From CAYMFD01 sp964389475 (GTDB lineage: Bacteria; Bacteroidota; Bacteroidia; Chitinophagales; Saprospiraceae), in the NCBI GenBank assembly GCA_964389475.1, contig CAYMFD010000107.1:1-12494 (forward strand): a stretch of 12,494 nucleotides of DNA, read 5' to 3'. This document shows positions 6,856 to 12,494 of the stretch, piece after piece. Made by a program: the position numbers and the translations under genes. Under the pieces are notes generated by a model that saw only the letters and a list, made by a program, of their open reading frames with translations, was not told the DNA's origin and made no database searches. Positions within the stretch are counted from its first letter, which is position 1. Every line of letters begins with the position of its first letter.

Positions 6856-7138
6856 GTATATGTTATTCGAAGCAAAGTGGACGGTCGATTTTATGTTGGT
6901 ATGTCTACCGATGTTGAAAAAAGACTCAAAGAGCACAACCGAGGCAAGACGAAATCTACAAAAGGATATCGACCATGGTTACTTTTCTTCGAAGAAGAAT
7001 ACGAAAATCGTCTGCTAGCCAGAAAGCGTGAGAAATATCTCAAGTCTGGATATGGTAAGCAGTGGATAAAAGAAAAATGGTCCTGTAGCTCAGCTGGATA
7101 CCTGCCTACCTGGCAAGCCAGCTTGGCAGGCAGGGAGC
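6844..7138 (+). CDS. Small GIY-YIG endonuclease, copy 1 (3' end modified, runs into the gap)
   Basis: A single-domain GIY-YIG nuclease starting at ATG 6844 (MMHHVYVIRS). The family core is visible: Tyr6 in HVYVIRS (the GIY half, glycine replaced), FYVGM at 16-20 (the YIG half), Arg27 in EKRLKEHN, and a late Glu63 in LARKREKYLKSGYGK. It resembles small UPF0213-like members of about 80-95 residues and should cut DNA with a divalent metal. In the copy at 7241-7294 the frame ends WSCSSAG-stop, with TAG in the tRNA-Arg D loop. Here the 34-bp palindrome sits just after GGATA and removes that stop, so translation continues through the palindrome as YLPTWQASLAGRE into the gap. The start codon lies in a perfect 12-bp palindrome. 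The nuclease domain itself is intact. Confidence 0.85.
7046..7100 (+). repeat. 55-bp direct repeat, copy A (identical to 7239-7293)
   Basis: This covers the last codons of the GIY-YIG gene and the first 22 bases of tRNA-Arg (to GGATA). It matches 7239-7293 base for base. The match ends at the palindrome insertion point on the right and at the gap edge on the left, so the true repeat is probably longer. Confidence 0.95.
7079..7138 (+). pseudogene. Second tRNA-Arg 5' fragment, split by a palindrome
   Basis: GGTCCTGTAGCTCAGCTGGA and the following TA (7079-7100) equal the first 22 bases of tRNA-Arg. A 34-bp palindrome follows (7101-7134), and the tRNA resumes with GAGC (7135-7138) before the gap. 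Unlike the fragment at 6697 it has no palindrome in the acceptor stem. What follows is unknown; by analogy with 6788 onward it probably continues AGC and then diverges. Confidence 0.8.
7101..7134 (+). repeat. Palindromic repeat, copy 3 (34 bp)
   Basis: Identical to copy 2 at 6754-6787 and at the same point (between GGATA and GAGC of the tRNA-Arg fragment). The same position and sequence suggest that the unit was duplicated with its palindrome rather than hit twice independently. Confidence 0.88.
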
Positions 7139-7238
7139 NNNNNNNNNNNNNNNNNNNNNNNNNNNNNNNNNNNNNNNNNNNNNNNNNNNNNNNNNNNNNN
7201 NNNNNNNNNNNNNNNNNNNNNNNNNNNNNNNNNNNNNN
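7139..7238. other. Assembly gap (100 N)
   Basis: Exactly 100 N, the usual placeholder for a gap of unknown size. It is bounded by sequence of the same repeat on both sides. If it holds one further unit built like 6792-7045, about 250 bp are missing; more units would make it longer. Confidence 0.95.
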
Positions 7239-7240
7239 CT

Positions 7241-7294
7241 GGATATGGTAAGCAGTGGATAAAAGAAAAATGGTCCTGTAGCTCAGCTGGATAG
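7241..7294 (+). CDS. GIY-YIG endonuclease, copy 2 (only the 3' end is assembled)
   Basis: The frame emerging from the gap reads GYGKQWIKEKWSCSSAG and stops at TAG 7292-7294. The residues shared with copy 1 are identical. The last six codons and the stop lie inside tRNA-Arg (which starts at 7272): the stop codon is part of the D loop GGATAGAGC. This shows the native end of the gene and that gene and tRNA overlap by 23 bases. The start and catalytic part are in the gap. Confidence 0.7.
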   Translation, partial: GYGKQWIKEKWSCSSAG

Positions 7295-7345
7295 AGCAGC
7301 TGACTTCTAATCAGCAGGTCCCAGGTTCGAATCCTGGCGGGATCA
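7272..7345 (+). tRNA. tRNA-Arg (TCT)
   Basis: A complete 74-base cloverleaf. The acceptor stem GGTCCTG pairs with CGGGATC with two G-T wobbles. The anticodon stem is GCTGA/TCAGC with loop CTTCTAA, so the anticodon TCT is at 7306-7308 (arginine, AGA codons). The T arm is CCAGG, loop TTCGAAT, CCTGG, with discriminator A7345 and no encoded CCA. Its 5' end overlaps the end of the GIY-YIG gene. No TAnnTTTG is visible in the assembled bases just upstream, so it must be transcribed from a promoter in or before the GIY-YIG element. It is followed by a strong terminator. Confidence 0.97.
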
Positions 7346-7355
7346 CTAGAGAGAG

Positions 7356-7389
7356 AAAGTCTTTCCGCACTCAGCGGAAGGACTTTTTT
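7356..7389 (+). terminator. Intrinsic terminator after tRNA-Arg
   Basis: A 13-bp stem (7356-7368 with 7374-7386, one G-T pair) around a 5-base loop, ending in a run of six T (7384-7389). It closes the tRNA cluster. Confidence 0.93.
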
Positions 7390-7617
7390 CGTTTGGGTGC
7401 TTAGCATGCTCGCTTGCTACTGTATCCAAGAGGAAAAAGTAGGAACGAAGTGACATAGACTTACTCTTTGACCTCGGAGACATACAGGATCGCCAAAGGC
7501 AATCCACATCTGTCTATTTGAAATACATCATTACTGGCTAAGCAATCAGGCCTTTACATTATAGGTATGTCACTACATGACTATCAGGCACCAGCCAAAC
7601 AAAAGAACACCCCCTCA

Positions 7618-7962
7618 CTACGTTCCACTAACCACCTGATCTACACGGCCTACCCTATCCATCTTGGAGAGTGATAGTCGTACGACACTGTCTTGTAATG
7701 CCTGCAAGTCATGCGGCACATCAGCACCTAGCGTTATGATATCACCTGCCCCGAGTGCATACTGCGAGCCATCGCAGCCAAAATCTATAGCGCCTGATAG
7801 CACATGGATGATGATTGGGTATGGCGCCTTGTGCTCTTTCATCATCGCGTCTTTACCCAGCACGATCCTTATTTCCTTGGAGTAGGCAGTCTGTAAGATC
7901 ACCTTGGTCTTTACTTTATTGGCAGTGTATGTTATGTCGTTATCAAAGGATTCTACTATCAT
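7618..7962 (-). CDS. Small single-domain cupin protein
   Basis: A 114-residue protein with one conserved cupin barrel. Motif 1 spans about 42-61 (KEHKAPYPIIIHVLSGAIDF, with His44) and motif 2 about 71-88 (GAGDIITLGADVPHDLQA, with His84). The usual second metal histidine and glutamate of motif 1 are not evident (IIIHVLSG offers His53), so metal binding is uncertain. Cupins of this size are often uncharacterised enzymes or sensors; the substrate cannot be told. The ATG at 7962-7960 is the natural start. TAGATCTTTG lies just upstream on the minus strand, but with a four-base spacer and very close to the start, so it is a weak promoter candidate. The gene stands alone, divergent from the gene at 8221. 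Confidence 0.8.
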   Translation of the reverse strand: MIVESFDNDITYTANKVKTKVILQTAYSKEIRIVLGKDAMMKEHKAPYPIIIHVLSGAIDFGCDGSQYALGAGDIITLGADVPHDLQALQDSVVRLSLSKMDRVGRVDQVVSGT

Positions 7963-8220
7963 ATGCCAAAGATCTACCGCCTTTGACGTGTCAGGTGATG
8001 ATCTACCTCACCACAGCGTATGACTTATGATAAACCTGGTAGACTTGAGCAAGGTCTAAACCAAGAGGTAAAGGGATTCGGCTAGCGCTTCTGACACCGC
8101 TTAACACAATACAGCCTGTCACTACTACCACTTTATCTTAGATCAAATCAAACATCCAACCTTAAAAACTATCTTTATCTCACCGAACTTTACTCCCATT
8201 CAACACCCAAACCTCTCATT

Positions 8221-9792
8221 ATGCGTATCGTGTTATTCTTCCTATTACTGTCGACTTTGAGCCTACAGGGCCAGGAAGTACAGATCGACAAAAGCGAGAT
8301 CTTTAAGGATCGTAAAACGAATTCTAAGCTAGAGTTTGCCGTGGAAGATGCAGACGGTGGTCTCGTTACGGTTCGGTCATATGCATCGGGGTTAAGTGGC
8401 AGGACCAAGGGCTACTACATCGACCACTACGACCGAGATCTCAGGCTCAAGAAGAATCTGGACTACCCCGTAAAGGACGTCAAGGTCAAAAACGCTTACA
8501 TCAAAAACGGTATCCTCTACCTCATACAGCTGGAGGCCAATAAAAAGGCAAAACGCTTCGCCTACTCCGTCGCCCAATATAGCCTGACCGACTATCGCAT
8601 CAGTACAAGTCAGCTCCTAAACTTCCCTCCTGGCAAGGCAGAGCAGTACTTTGGCAAAGGCATATACGGCTGGCTGATTACATCCAAGGGCGAGGATGAC
8701 AACCACCTAGGCAGTGTCAAACTGTCCAAGAATAATCGCTACTTCGCCATTAACATTGACATCCAAGACAAAAAGCGAGAGGTCCACAAAATCTACGTTT
8801 ACGATACAGATCTCAATCCAGTATTTGAGCAGACACTACGTAAAAACGTCGCGGACAGGCTCTTTGACTACAATACCTTTGAGATCGATGATGATGACGG
8901 CAGCATCTACTTTCTAGGGAAGGCCTACCCAGATGGTCGCCGCAAGAAGAAAAGGAAAGACAAGGCCAACTACCACTTTGAGCTGACCAGGGTCGACACG
9001 GAGGGTGAGTCAACCGTACGACTGGAGAGCGGAGAAAACTTTATCGAATCGATGCAGGTAGTGCTTGAGGGTGACCAGGTTGTATGTGTAGGCTTTTATG
9101 GCGAAAACCAGGAAGAACTGCTGCATGGCGTATGTGCTTTTGACCTAGACAACGAGACTCTGGAGATACAGAGTAGTTCGTTTAGCCCATTCACAGATCA
9201 GTTCTTAACCGACAAGTATGGTGAGCGAAAACGCAGAAAAAAGAAGGCTAAGAGAAAGGGCTTGCGCAATATCGTCTTTAGAAATATCGAAGTACTCGAA
9301 AATGGCGACATATCCCTCAATGCGGAGGAGTACATCGTCACCACTAGGATGGTGCAGACTGGTGTAGGTGCTGGGAACTTGCATACCGAAACCATATACC
9401 TATTTAATGACATCATCGCCCTACGGCTCAACCAAGACCGCAGCCTCAAGTGGGCCCGTACGATCAATAAGAGCCAAGAAGGTCTTGACATTACGTCGTA
9501 CACATCACTGTCTGTCGATGAGTCCACCTACATATTCATCAACTGCTCTGACCGCATCAAGCGATTACGCAATGACCGTATCGAGTTTAAAGACACGAGT
9601 GCCAAGAGGTCCAACCTATACATGATCCACATCGATGAGAAGGGCGACTTTGACTATCAGAGCATCGTCGATGACAAGGACTCTAAGGTGTACTACAAGG
9701 TCGATAGTGGCATACCCAATCCGCTCAAGAGAACCGTCATACTGGTAGGTGATCGCAAGAAAAAAGGAAGAATCTTACGGGTAACTATCTAG
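8221..9792 (+). CDS. Exported protein of unknown function with polybasic segments
   Basis: A 523-residue protein with a signal peptide (MRIVLFFLLLSTLSLQG, cleavage near residue 17-18) and no further membrane segment, so it is probably periplasmic or surface-exposed. I do not recognise the family. The sequence has repeated short beta-strand-like blocks (for example KIYVYDTDLNPVFEQTL, VVCVGFYGENQEEL, TIYLFNDIIALRLNQDRSLKW) of the kind seen in beta-propellers, but no clear repeat register. Three strongly basic stretches, at about 240-248 (RRKKKRKDK), 336-347 (RKRRKKKAKRKG) and 512-517, are odd for an exported protein. Only two cysteines are present besides one near residue 442. A partial -7 match (TATCTTTA, 8170-8177) lies 43 bases upstream. 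It converges with the Omp85 gene, with 20 bp between their stops. Confidence 0.8.
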   Translation: MRIVLFFLLLSTLSLQGQEVQIDKSEIFKDRKTNSKLEFAVEDADGGLVTVRSYASGLSGRTKGYYIDHYDRDLRLKKNLDYPVKDVKVKNAYIKNGILYLIQLEANKKAKRFAYSVAQYSLTDYRISTSQLLNFPPGKAEQYFGKGIYGWLITSKGEDDNHLGSVKLSKNNRYFAINIDIQDKKREVHKIYVYDTDLNPVFEQTLRKNVADRLFDYNTFEIDDDDGSIYFLGKAYPDGRRKKKRKDKANYHFELTRVDTEGESTVRLESGENFIESMQVVLEGDQVVCVGFYGENQEELLHGVCAFDLDNETLEIQSSSFSPFTDQFLTDKYGERKRRKKKAKRKGLRNIVFRNIEVLENGDISLNAEEYIVTTRMVQTGVGAGNLHTETIYLFNDIIALRLNQDRSLKWARTINKSQEGLDITSYTSLSVDESTYIFINCSDRIKRLRNDRIEFKDTSAKRSNLYMIHIDEKGDFDYQSIVDDKDSKVYYKVDSGIPNPLKRTVILVGDRKKKGRILRVTI

Positions 9793-9812
9793 GTCGCCCT
9801 AGTAGACCACAC

Positions 9813-10907
9813 CTAAAATGCCTCATTAAGCGTAAAGTACACCTGCAGACCTTCGCGACTGTAGCCCGCATCTACTCGTATGCGGGTGAGCTCCTGCTTA
9901 TCCATCACATAGCGCAGTCCTAGCCCTCCGGCAGGGACGTAGGCAGTATCACTAGGATCGATCAGCCGATCAGACACGATGCTGGTACTAGCAAAAGCCA
10001 CCAGGCCTAGCCGATCCCACAGCATCATACGCAGATCTGCCTGTAGCGAAGAGACGTGCTGGGCGATATATCTACGATCGGCCAGCCCCCTACCCTGATT
10101 GGTACTACCCACGTAAGGATACTGGTAGAAGGGAGCACCCTCACTAGCATACGTCGTAATCCATCTAGTAGCCAGCACATAGTCCTGTGCTAGTGACCAG
10201 TACTTTCGTAGATCGACCTGGTATTTCCTGTAGGTATAATCACTCCCGAATGTAGCATCACCGAATACGATACTCAGGTCAGCGAAGCCTCCACGGCGAG
10301 GGTCGAATAGGTGGTCTCTACTGTCGTACAATACCTTGAGTAGTGGCCCACTTACCGCACCACCATCGATACCTAGTGGCGACTCTTGGGCGAGTATACC
10401 GAGCGGCTCTACTCTCGTAATATCAAAGTAATCCATGATATAACCGGCACCCAATAGCCAGTAGGCACCTAGCTGCTTGAGGACTTGTACATTGACCCTT
10501 GGGAAATTAACATCGTAGGTCTCAAGGTCAGCCTCCACGCTGCGAGGTCCTATACCGTGATAGTTATATAAGTATCGATAATAACCCAGCTCTCCCTGTA
10601 TGCGGTAAGCGCCATTGTCGACGTATAGCTCATAGGGCACAAAGAGTAGCAGTTGATTGCGGAGAGTATAGGCCGCTCCTATCTGGATACTGCTAGGTCG
10701 CTCGAGTATAGTCGTATCTTGATTTTTACGAAAGGTGTAGATACCCACACCACCAAAACTGAGTCCTGTCTCTGGCAAGAAAAAGGCTACGGGAAATCCC
10801 CTTATGCTACTAGTAGTAACTGTAGAGGTGGAGTCTTGCTGAGCCACGACTGCATGGCTTAGCGAGGCAAGACATAGTAGTAGCAGCCAATGGCGTAACT
10901 TATTGAT
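9813..10907 (-). CDS. Omp85/BamA-type outer-membrane beta-barrel protein
   Basis: The mature part is a beta barrel of the bacterial surface antigen (Omp85) family: alternating strands throughout, the LYDSRDHLFDPRRGG motif, a VPAGGLGLRYVMD strand, IRVDAGYSREG, and a terminal phenylalanine (YFTLNEAF). At about 345-365 residues it has no POTRA domains, so it is a barrel-only member rather than BamA itself. The first standard start in frame is GTG 10847, but the in-frame codons before it encode a textbook signal peptide (NKLRHWLLLLCLASLSHA, then VVAQQ). No ATG, GTG or TTG opens that stretch; candidates are ATC 10907 (chosen here), ATA 10916 or CTG 10925. ATC 10907 overlaps the stop of the upstream gene (ATCAATAA), suggesting coupling. 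A sequencing error or a mutated ATG is the alternative. Confidence 0.82.
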   Translation of the reverse strand: MNKLRHWLLLLCLASLSHAVVAQQDSTSTVTTSSIRGFPVAFFLPETGLSFGGVGIYTFRKNQDTTILERPSSIQIGAAYTLRNQLLLFVPYELYVDNGAYRIQGELGYYRYLYNYHGIGPRSVEADLETYDVNFPRVNVQVLKQLGAYWLLGAGYIMDYFDITRVEPLGILAQESPLGIDGGAVSGPLLKVLYDSRDHLFDPRRGGFADLSIVFGDATFGSDYTYRKYQVDLRKYWSLAQDYVLATRWITTYASEGAPFYQYPYVGSTNQGRGLADRRYIAQHVSSLQADLRMMLWDRLGLVAFASTSIVSDRLIDPSDTAYVPAGGLGLRYVMDKQELTRIRVDAGYSREGLQVYFTLNEAF

Positions 10908-11277
10908 GCTCCGTATATTCTCCAGTGGTGAGCATCACTAGCGTACAGGCCTCGATGGTCTCAATCCCTACGGCCCTAGCCTTGTAAGCGAAGTGTCTAT
11001 TTTCTGCACCAGGATTAAAGATAATACGCCGAGGAGCTAAGGATAGCAGATACTCCTCGTGATCTTGTAAACGCTGAGCTCCCATGTATAGGGTGATCGT
11101 ATCGATGTCCTCTAGCGGCGGATGACCCGTCAAGACTTCAGTCTCTCTGATCGTGCCTGCTCGACCGCCTATCGCCACAACGGATACACCCTCATCCAGT
11201 AGTTTTTTGACCGCTCGATGGGCATAGCGATTGGGATTCAAGCTTGCGCCAAAAACCAAGGTCTTTTTCTTTTGCAT
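10900..11277 (-). CDS. CoA-binding domain protein (YccU-like)
   Basis: A 125-residue single-domain Rossmann-type protein of the CoA-binding family. Visible marks are the N-terminal nucleotide loop TLVFGASLNPNRYAHRAV (6-23), the LLDEGVSVVAIGGR strand-helix, IIFNPGAEN (85-93) and the terminal EACTLVML (109-116). Proteins of this family bind CoA or acyl-CoA in vitro and their cellular role is mostly unknown. The length is normal for the family. It is preceded by a TACTTTTG promoter element 41 bases upstream and overlaps the Omp85 gene's likely start, so the two are probably one transcript even though no functional link is obvious. Confidence 0.85.
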   Translation of the reverse strand: MQKKKTLVFGASLNPNRYAHRAVKKLLDEGVSVVAIGGRAGTIRETEVLTGHPPLEDIDTITLYMGAQRLQDHEEYLLSLAPRRIIFNPGAENRHFAYKARAVGIETIEACTLVMLTTGEYTEHQ

Positions 11278-11317
11278 ACTTATTGGGCTTTTAAAGAATC
11301 GCTACTGAAAAGTCCCA

Positions 11318-11325
11318 CAAAAGTA
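11318..11325 (-). promoter_or_regulatory. Promoter -7 element for the CoA-binding/Omp85 operon
   Basis: The minus strand reads TACTTTTG, an exact TAnnTTTG match, 41 bases before ATG 11277, giving a leader of about 35 bases. No exact TTG lies 19-21 bp upstream. The same octamer serves the divergent gene at 11432-11439. Confidence 0.55.
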
Positions 11326-11431
11326 GGTACATCATCTAGATTACACGAACACTATCTACTGATAAGCGTCAATTATCTGAGACCTAGAAGGGATAGATGC
11401 AGTGCAAGCGACAATAAGTAGGACATTTTGC

Positions 11432-11439
11432 TACTTTTG
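11432..11439 (+). promoter_or_regulatory. Promoter -7 element for the deoxynucleoside kinase
   Basis: TACTTTTG fits TAnnTTTG exactly. Transcription would start near 11446, just before the ATG of a nine-codon ORF (11452) and about 32 bases before the kinase GTG. The -33 half is not evident. Confidence 0.5.
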
Positions 11440-11451
11440 CAGGGACTGAAA

Positions 11452-11481
11452 ATGGTAACAAAAATCAATAGGCTAGCGTGA
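11452..11481 (+). CDS. Possible nine-codon leader ORF overlapping the kinase start
   Basis: ATG 11452 opens MVTKINRLA and stops at TGA 11479-11481, which overlaps the GTG start of the kinase as GTGA. It is the first ATG after the predicted transcription start. Ribosomes finishing it would be placed on the weak GTG, so translational coupling is plausible. It is too short to be supported by composition and may be chance. Confidence 0.3.
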   Translation: MVTKINRLA

Positions 11482-12107
11482 TTCAAGCCCAACATATAGC
11501 AGTTGCCGGTAATATCGGAGCAGGCAAGACGACCCTTACAGAACAGCTAGCTAAGCACTACGGCTGGCAGGCCATGTATGAGGATACGACCGAAAATCCC
11601 TACCTATCGGATTTTTACAACGATATGCAGCGGTGGTCATTCAACCTACAGATCTACTTTCTCAACAGTCGATACCAGCAGGTGCTATCCATCCGTAAAG
11701 GTGATCAAGCCGTCATCCAAGACCGGACGATCTACGAAGACGCCTACATCTTTGCGCCTAACCTACACGAGATGGGGCTGATGAGCGAGCGAGACTTTAG
11801 CAACTACAGCGAGCTCTTCGAGACCATGTCATCACAGGTACAGGGTCCAGATCTACTGATATACTTAAGGTCATCTATACAGACCCTCGTCGAACACATC
11901 GCTAATAGAGGTCGTGACTATGAGGGCAACATGAGTCTAGACTACCTCAAGCGTCTCAACAAGAAGTATGAAGACTGGATATCTAGGTATACCGAGGGTC
12001 CCCTATTGATCATAGACATCGACAATCTCGACTTTAAGTCCAATCAAGCAGACCTAGGCAAGATCATCAATATGGTAGACGCTGAGCTGCACGGCTTATT
12101 TAAGTAG
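11478..12107 (+). CDS. Deoxynucleoside kinase (dAdo/dCyd/dGuo kinase family)
   Basis: A 209-residue salvage enzyme that phosphorylates a deoxynucleoside to its 5'-monophosphate with ATP in the cytoplasm. The P-loop GNIGAGKTT is at 11-19. EDTTENPYL (35-43) contains the family's glutamate, QDRTIYEDAYIF (81-92) is the DRS-type motif with the substrate-binding arginine, and ANRGRDYE (142-149) is the lid arginine loop. All key residues are present and the length is normal. The exact base preference cannot be read from the sequence. The start is GTG 11478: an in-frame TAG at 11469-11471 excludes anything earlier, and no ATG lies between it and the P-loop. A HMA-domain gene follows 60 bp downstream, probably in the same transcript. 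Confidence 0.92.
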   Translation: MIQAQHIAVAGNIGAGKTTLTEQLAKHYGWQAMYEDTTENPYLSDFYNDMQRWSFNLQIYFLNSRYQQVLSIRKGDQAVIQDRTIYEDAYIFAPNLHEMGLMSERDFSNYSELFETMSSQVQGPDLLIYLRSSIQTLVEHIANRGRDYEGNMSLDYLKRLNKKYEDWISRYTEGPLLIIDIDNLDFKSNQADLGKIINMVDAELHGLFK

Positions 12108-12167
12108 GACCACAAAGAACTAAGTCTTGGTACTCATCCGTTACTTAGTCAAAGCTAATAAGACAAT

Positions 12168-12434
12168 ATGCTATCCCTTACAGTTGATAATATAAAGTGC
12201 GGCGGTTGTGCCCACCAGATCGAGAAACAACTCCGCCAGCAAGCCAATGTAGAAGATGTCGCCATTGCGGTCGACACAGGCGAAATCACCATCAAAGGCG
12301 ATGTACAAGAGCCCGTCATGGTAGAGGTCCTCAGAAAGATGGGCTACCCGCTCACAGGCACAGGCAATGCGATCAATACAGCTAAGTCATTCGTATCGTG
12401 TATGATAGGTAGAGTGGATAAGGCGACTAGCTAA
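12168..12434 (+). CDS. Heavy-metal-associated (HMA) domain protein, copper-chaperone-like
   Basis: An 88-residue HMA (ferredoxin-like) domain. The metal site is Cys11-x-x-Cys14 in VDNIKCGGCAHQIEKQL, followed by the family's VEDVAIAVDTGEITIKGD strands and VEVLRKMGYPL. It would bind a soft metal, most often Cu(I), and hand it to a P-type ATPase or buffer it in the cytoplasm. The usual serine or threonine before the first cysteine is replaced by lysine. The C-terminus extends about 20 residues past the domain and has one extra cysteine (SFVSCMIG). No ATPase or metal regulator is in the window. The remaining 60 bases to the right edge show nothing. Confidence 0.88.
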   Translation: MLSLTVDNIKCGGCAHQIEKQLRQQANVEDVAIAVDTGEITIKGDVQEPVMVEVLRKMGYPLTGTGNAINTAKSFVSCMIGRVDKATS

Positions 12435-12494
12435 TACCATTTCTGCTACAGAATTTCACTTATTTTTTGCCTTATTCTTCATCATATTTCGCCT

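Larger units (their letters stand above)
6795..7300 (+). mobile_element. Tandem GIY-YIG/tRNA-Arg element (probable homing-type unit)
   Basis: Each unit appears to consist of a short leader, a small GIY-YIG endonuclease gene, and a copy of the first 29 bases of tRNA-Arg at its 3' end. Tracts beginning with the tRNA-Arg 5' end are seen at 6697, 7079 and 7272. The 55 bases at 7046-7100 are identical to 7239-7293, so a second GIY-YIG gene ends at the intact tRNA and its beginning is lost in the gap. The inference is insertion into tRNA-Arg after base 29, with the element carrying a replacement 5' end that restores the gene. No integrase or transposase is present; the GIY-YIG nuclease is the only candidate for mobility. 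Confidence 0.6.

Noticed and set aside
6702..7134. CRISPR array made of the 34-35 bp repeats
   Set aside because: The intervals are tRNA-Arg sequence and a nuclease gene, not regular unique spacers, and no cas gene is present.
12119..12149. Terminator between the kinase and the HMA gene
   Set aside because: ACTAAGT and ACTTAGT are inverted copies, but the loop is 17 bases and there is no T run; the two genes are probably co-transcribed.

Overview
The window looks like chromosomal DNA from a Bacteroidota bacterium, most plausibly a Saprospiria/Lewinella-type lineage. The reasons are several matches to the Bacteroidota promoter -7 element TAnnTTTG, tRNA genes without an encoded CCA, a large exported TPR-CHAT protein near an ECF sigma factor, and general protein style. 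The phylum is a firm inference; the class is a guess. A run of exactly 100 N (7139-7238) marks an assembly gap.

Layout. 2-154 is the end of an unrecognised gene, followed by about 410 bp without a convincing gene. 567-1876 (+) is a translationally coupled pair: an ECF-like sigma factor and a single-pass membrane protein that looks like its anti-sigma factor. Facing it on the minus strand, 6126-1853, is an overlapping pair: an exported TPR-CHAT (caspase/separase-like) protein of about 890 residues with a C-terminal membrane anchor, then a cysteine-rich exported protein, also with a C-terminal anchor. The two pairs overlap tail to tail by 24 bp. The set could be an envelope signalling module in which a CHAT protease acts on an anti-sigma factor.

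6383-7389 is a tRNA region: tRNA-Asn with a near-perfect Bacteroidota promoter and terminator, initiator tRNA-Met with terminator, and tRNA-Arg(TCT) with terminator. Between tRNA-Met and tRNA-Arg lies a tandem arrangement of small GIY-YIG endonuclease genes. Each is preceded by a 5' fragment of tRNA-Arg, and these fragments are split by 34-35 bp imperfect palindromes. The last GIY-YIG gene runs into the intact tRNA-Arg and takes its stop codon from the tRNA D-loop. This reads as a tiny homing-type element that targets the tRNA-Arg gene and rebuilds its 5' end; the assembly broke in it because it is repeated.

7618-7962 (-) is a small cupin protein. 8221-9792 (+) is an exported protein of unknown function with polybasic segments. 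10907-9813 (-) is an Omp85/BamA-type outer-membrane barrel whose signal peptide can only be translated from a non-standard start codon; it follows directly on a CoA-binding-fold protein (11277-10900). Diverging from these, on the plus strand, are a deoxynucleoside kinase (11478-12107), with a possible nine-codon leader ORF, and a small heavy-metal-binding (HMA) protein (12168-12434). Both divergent transcripts have the same TACTTTTG promoter element. The 228 bp between the tRNA-Arg terminator and the cupin gene, and the 258 bp between the cupin gene and 8221, show nothing convincing apart from the weak sites mentioned in the entries.
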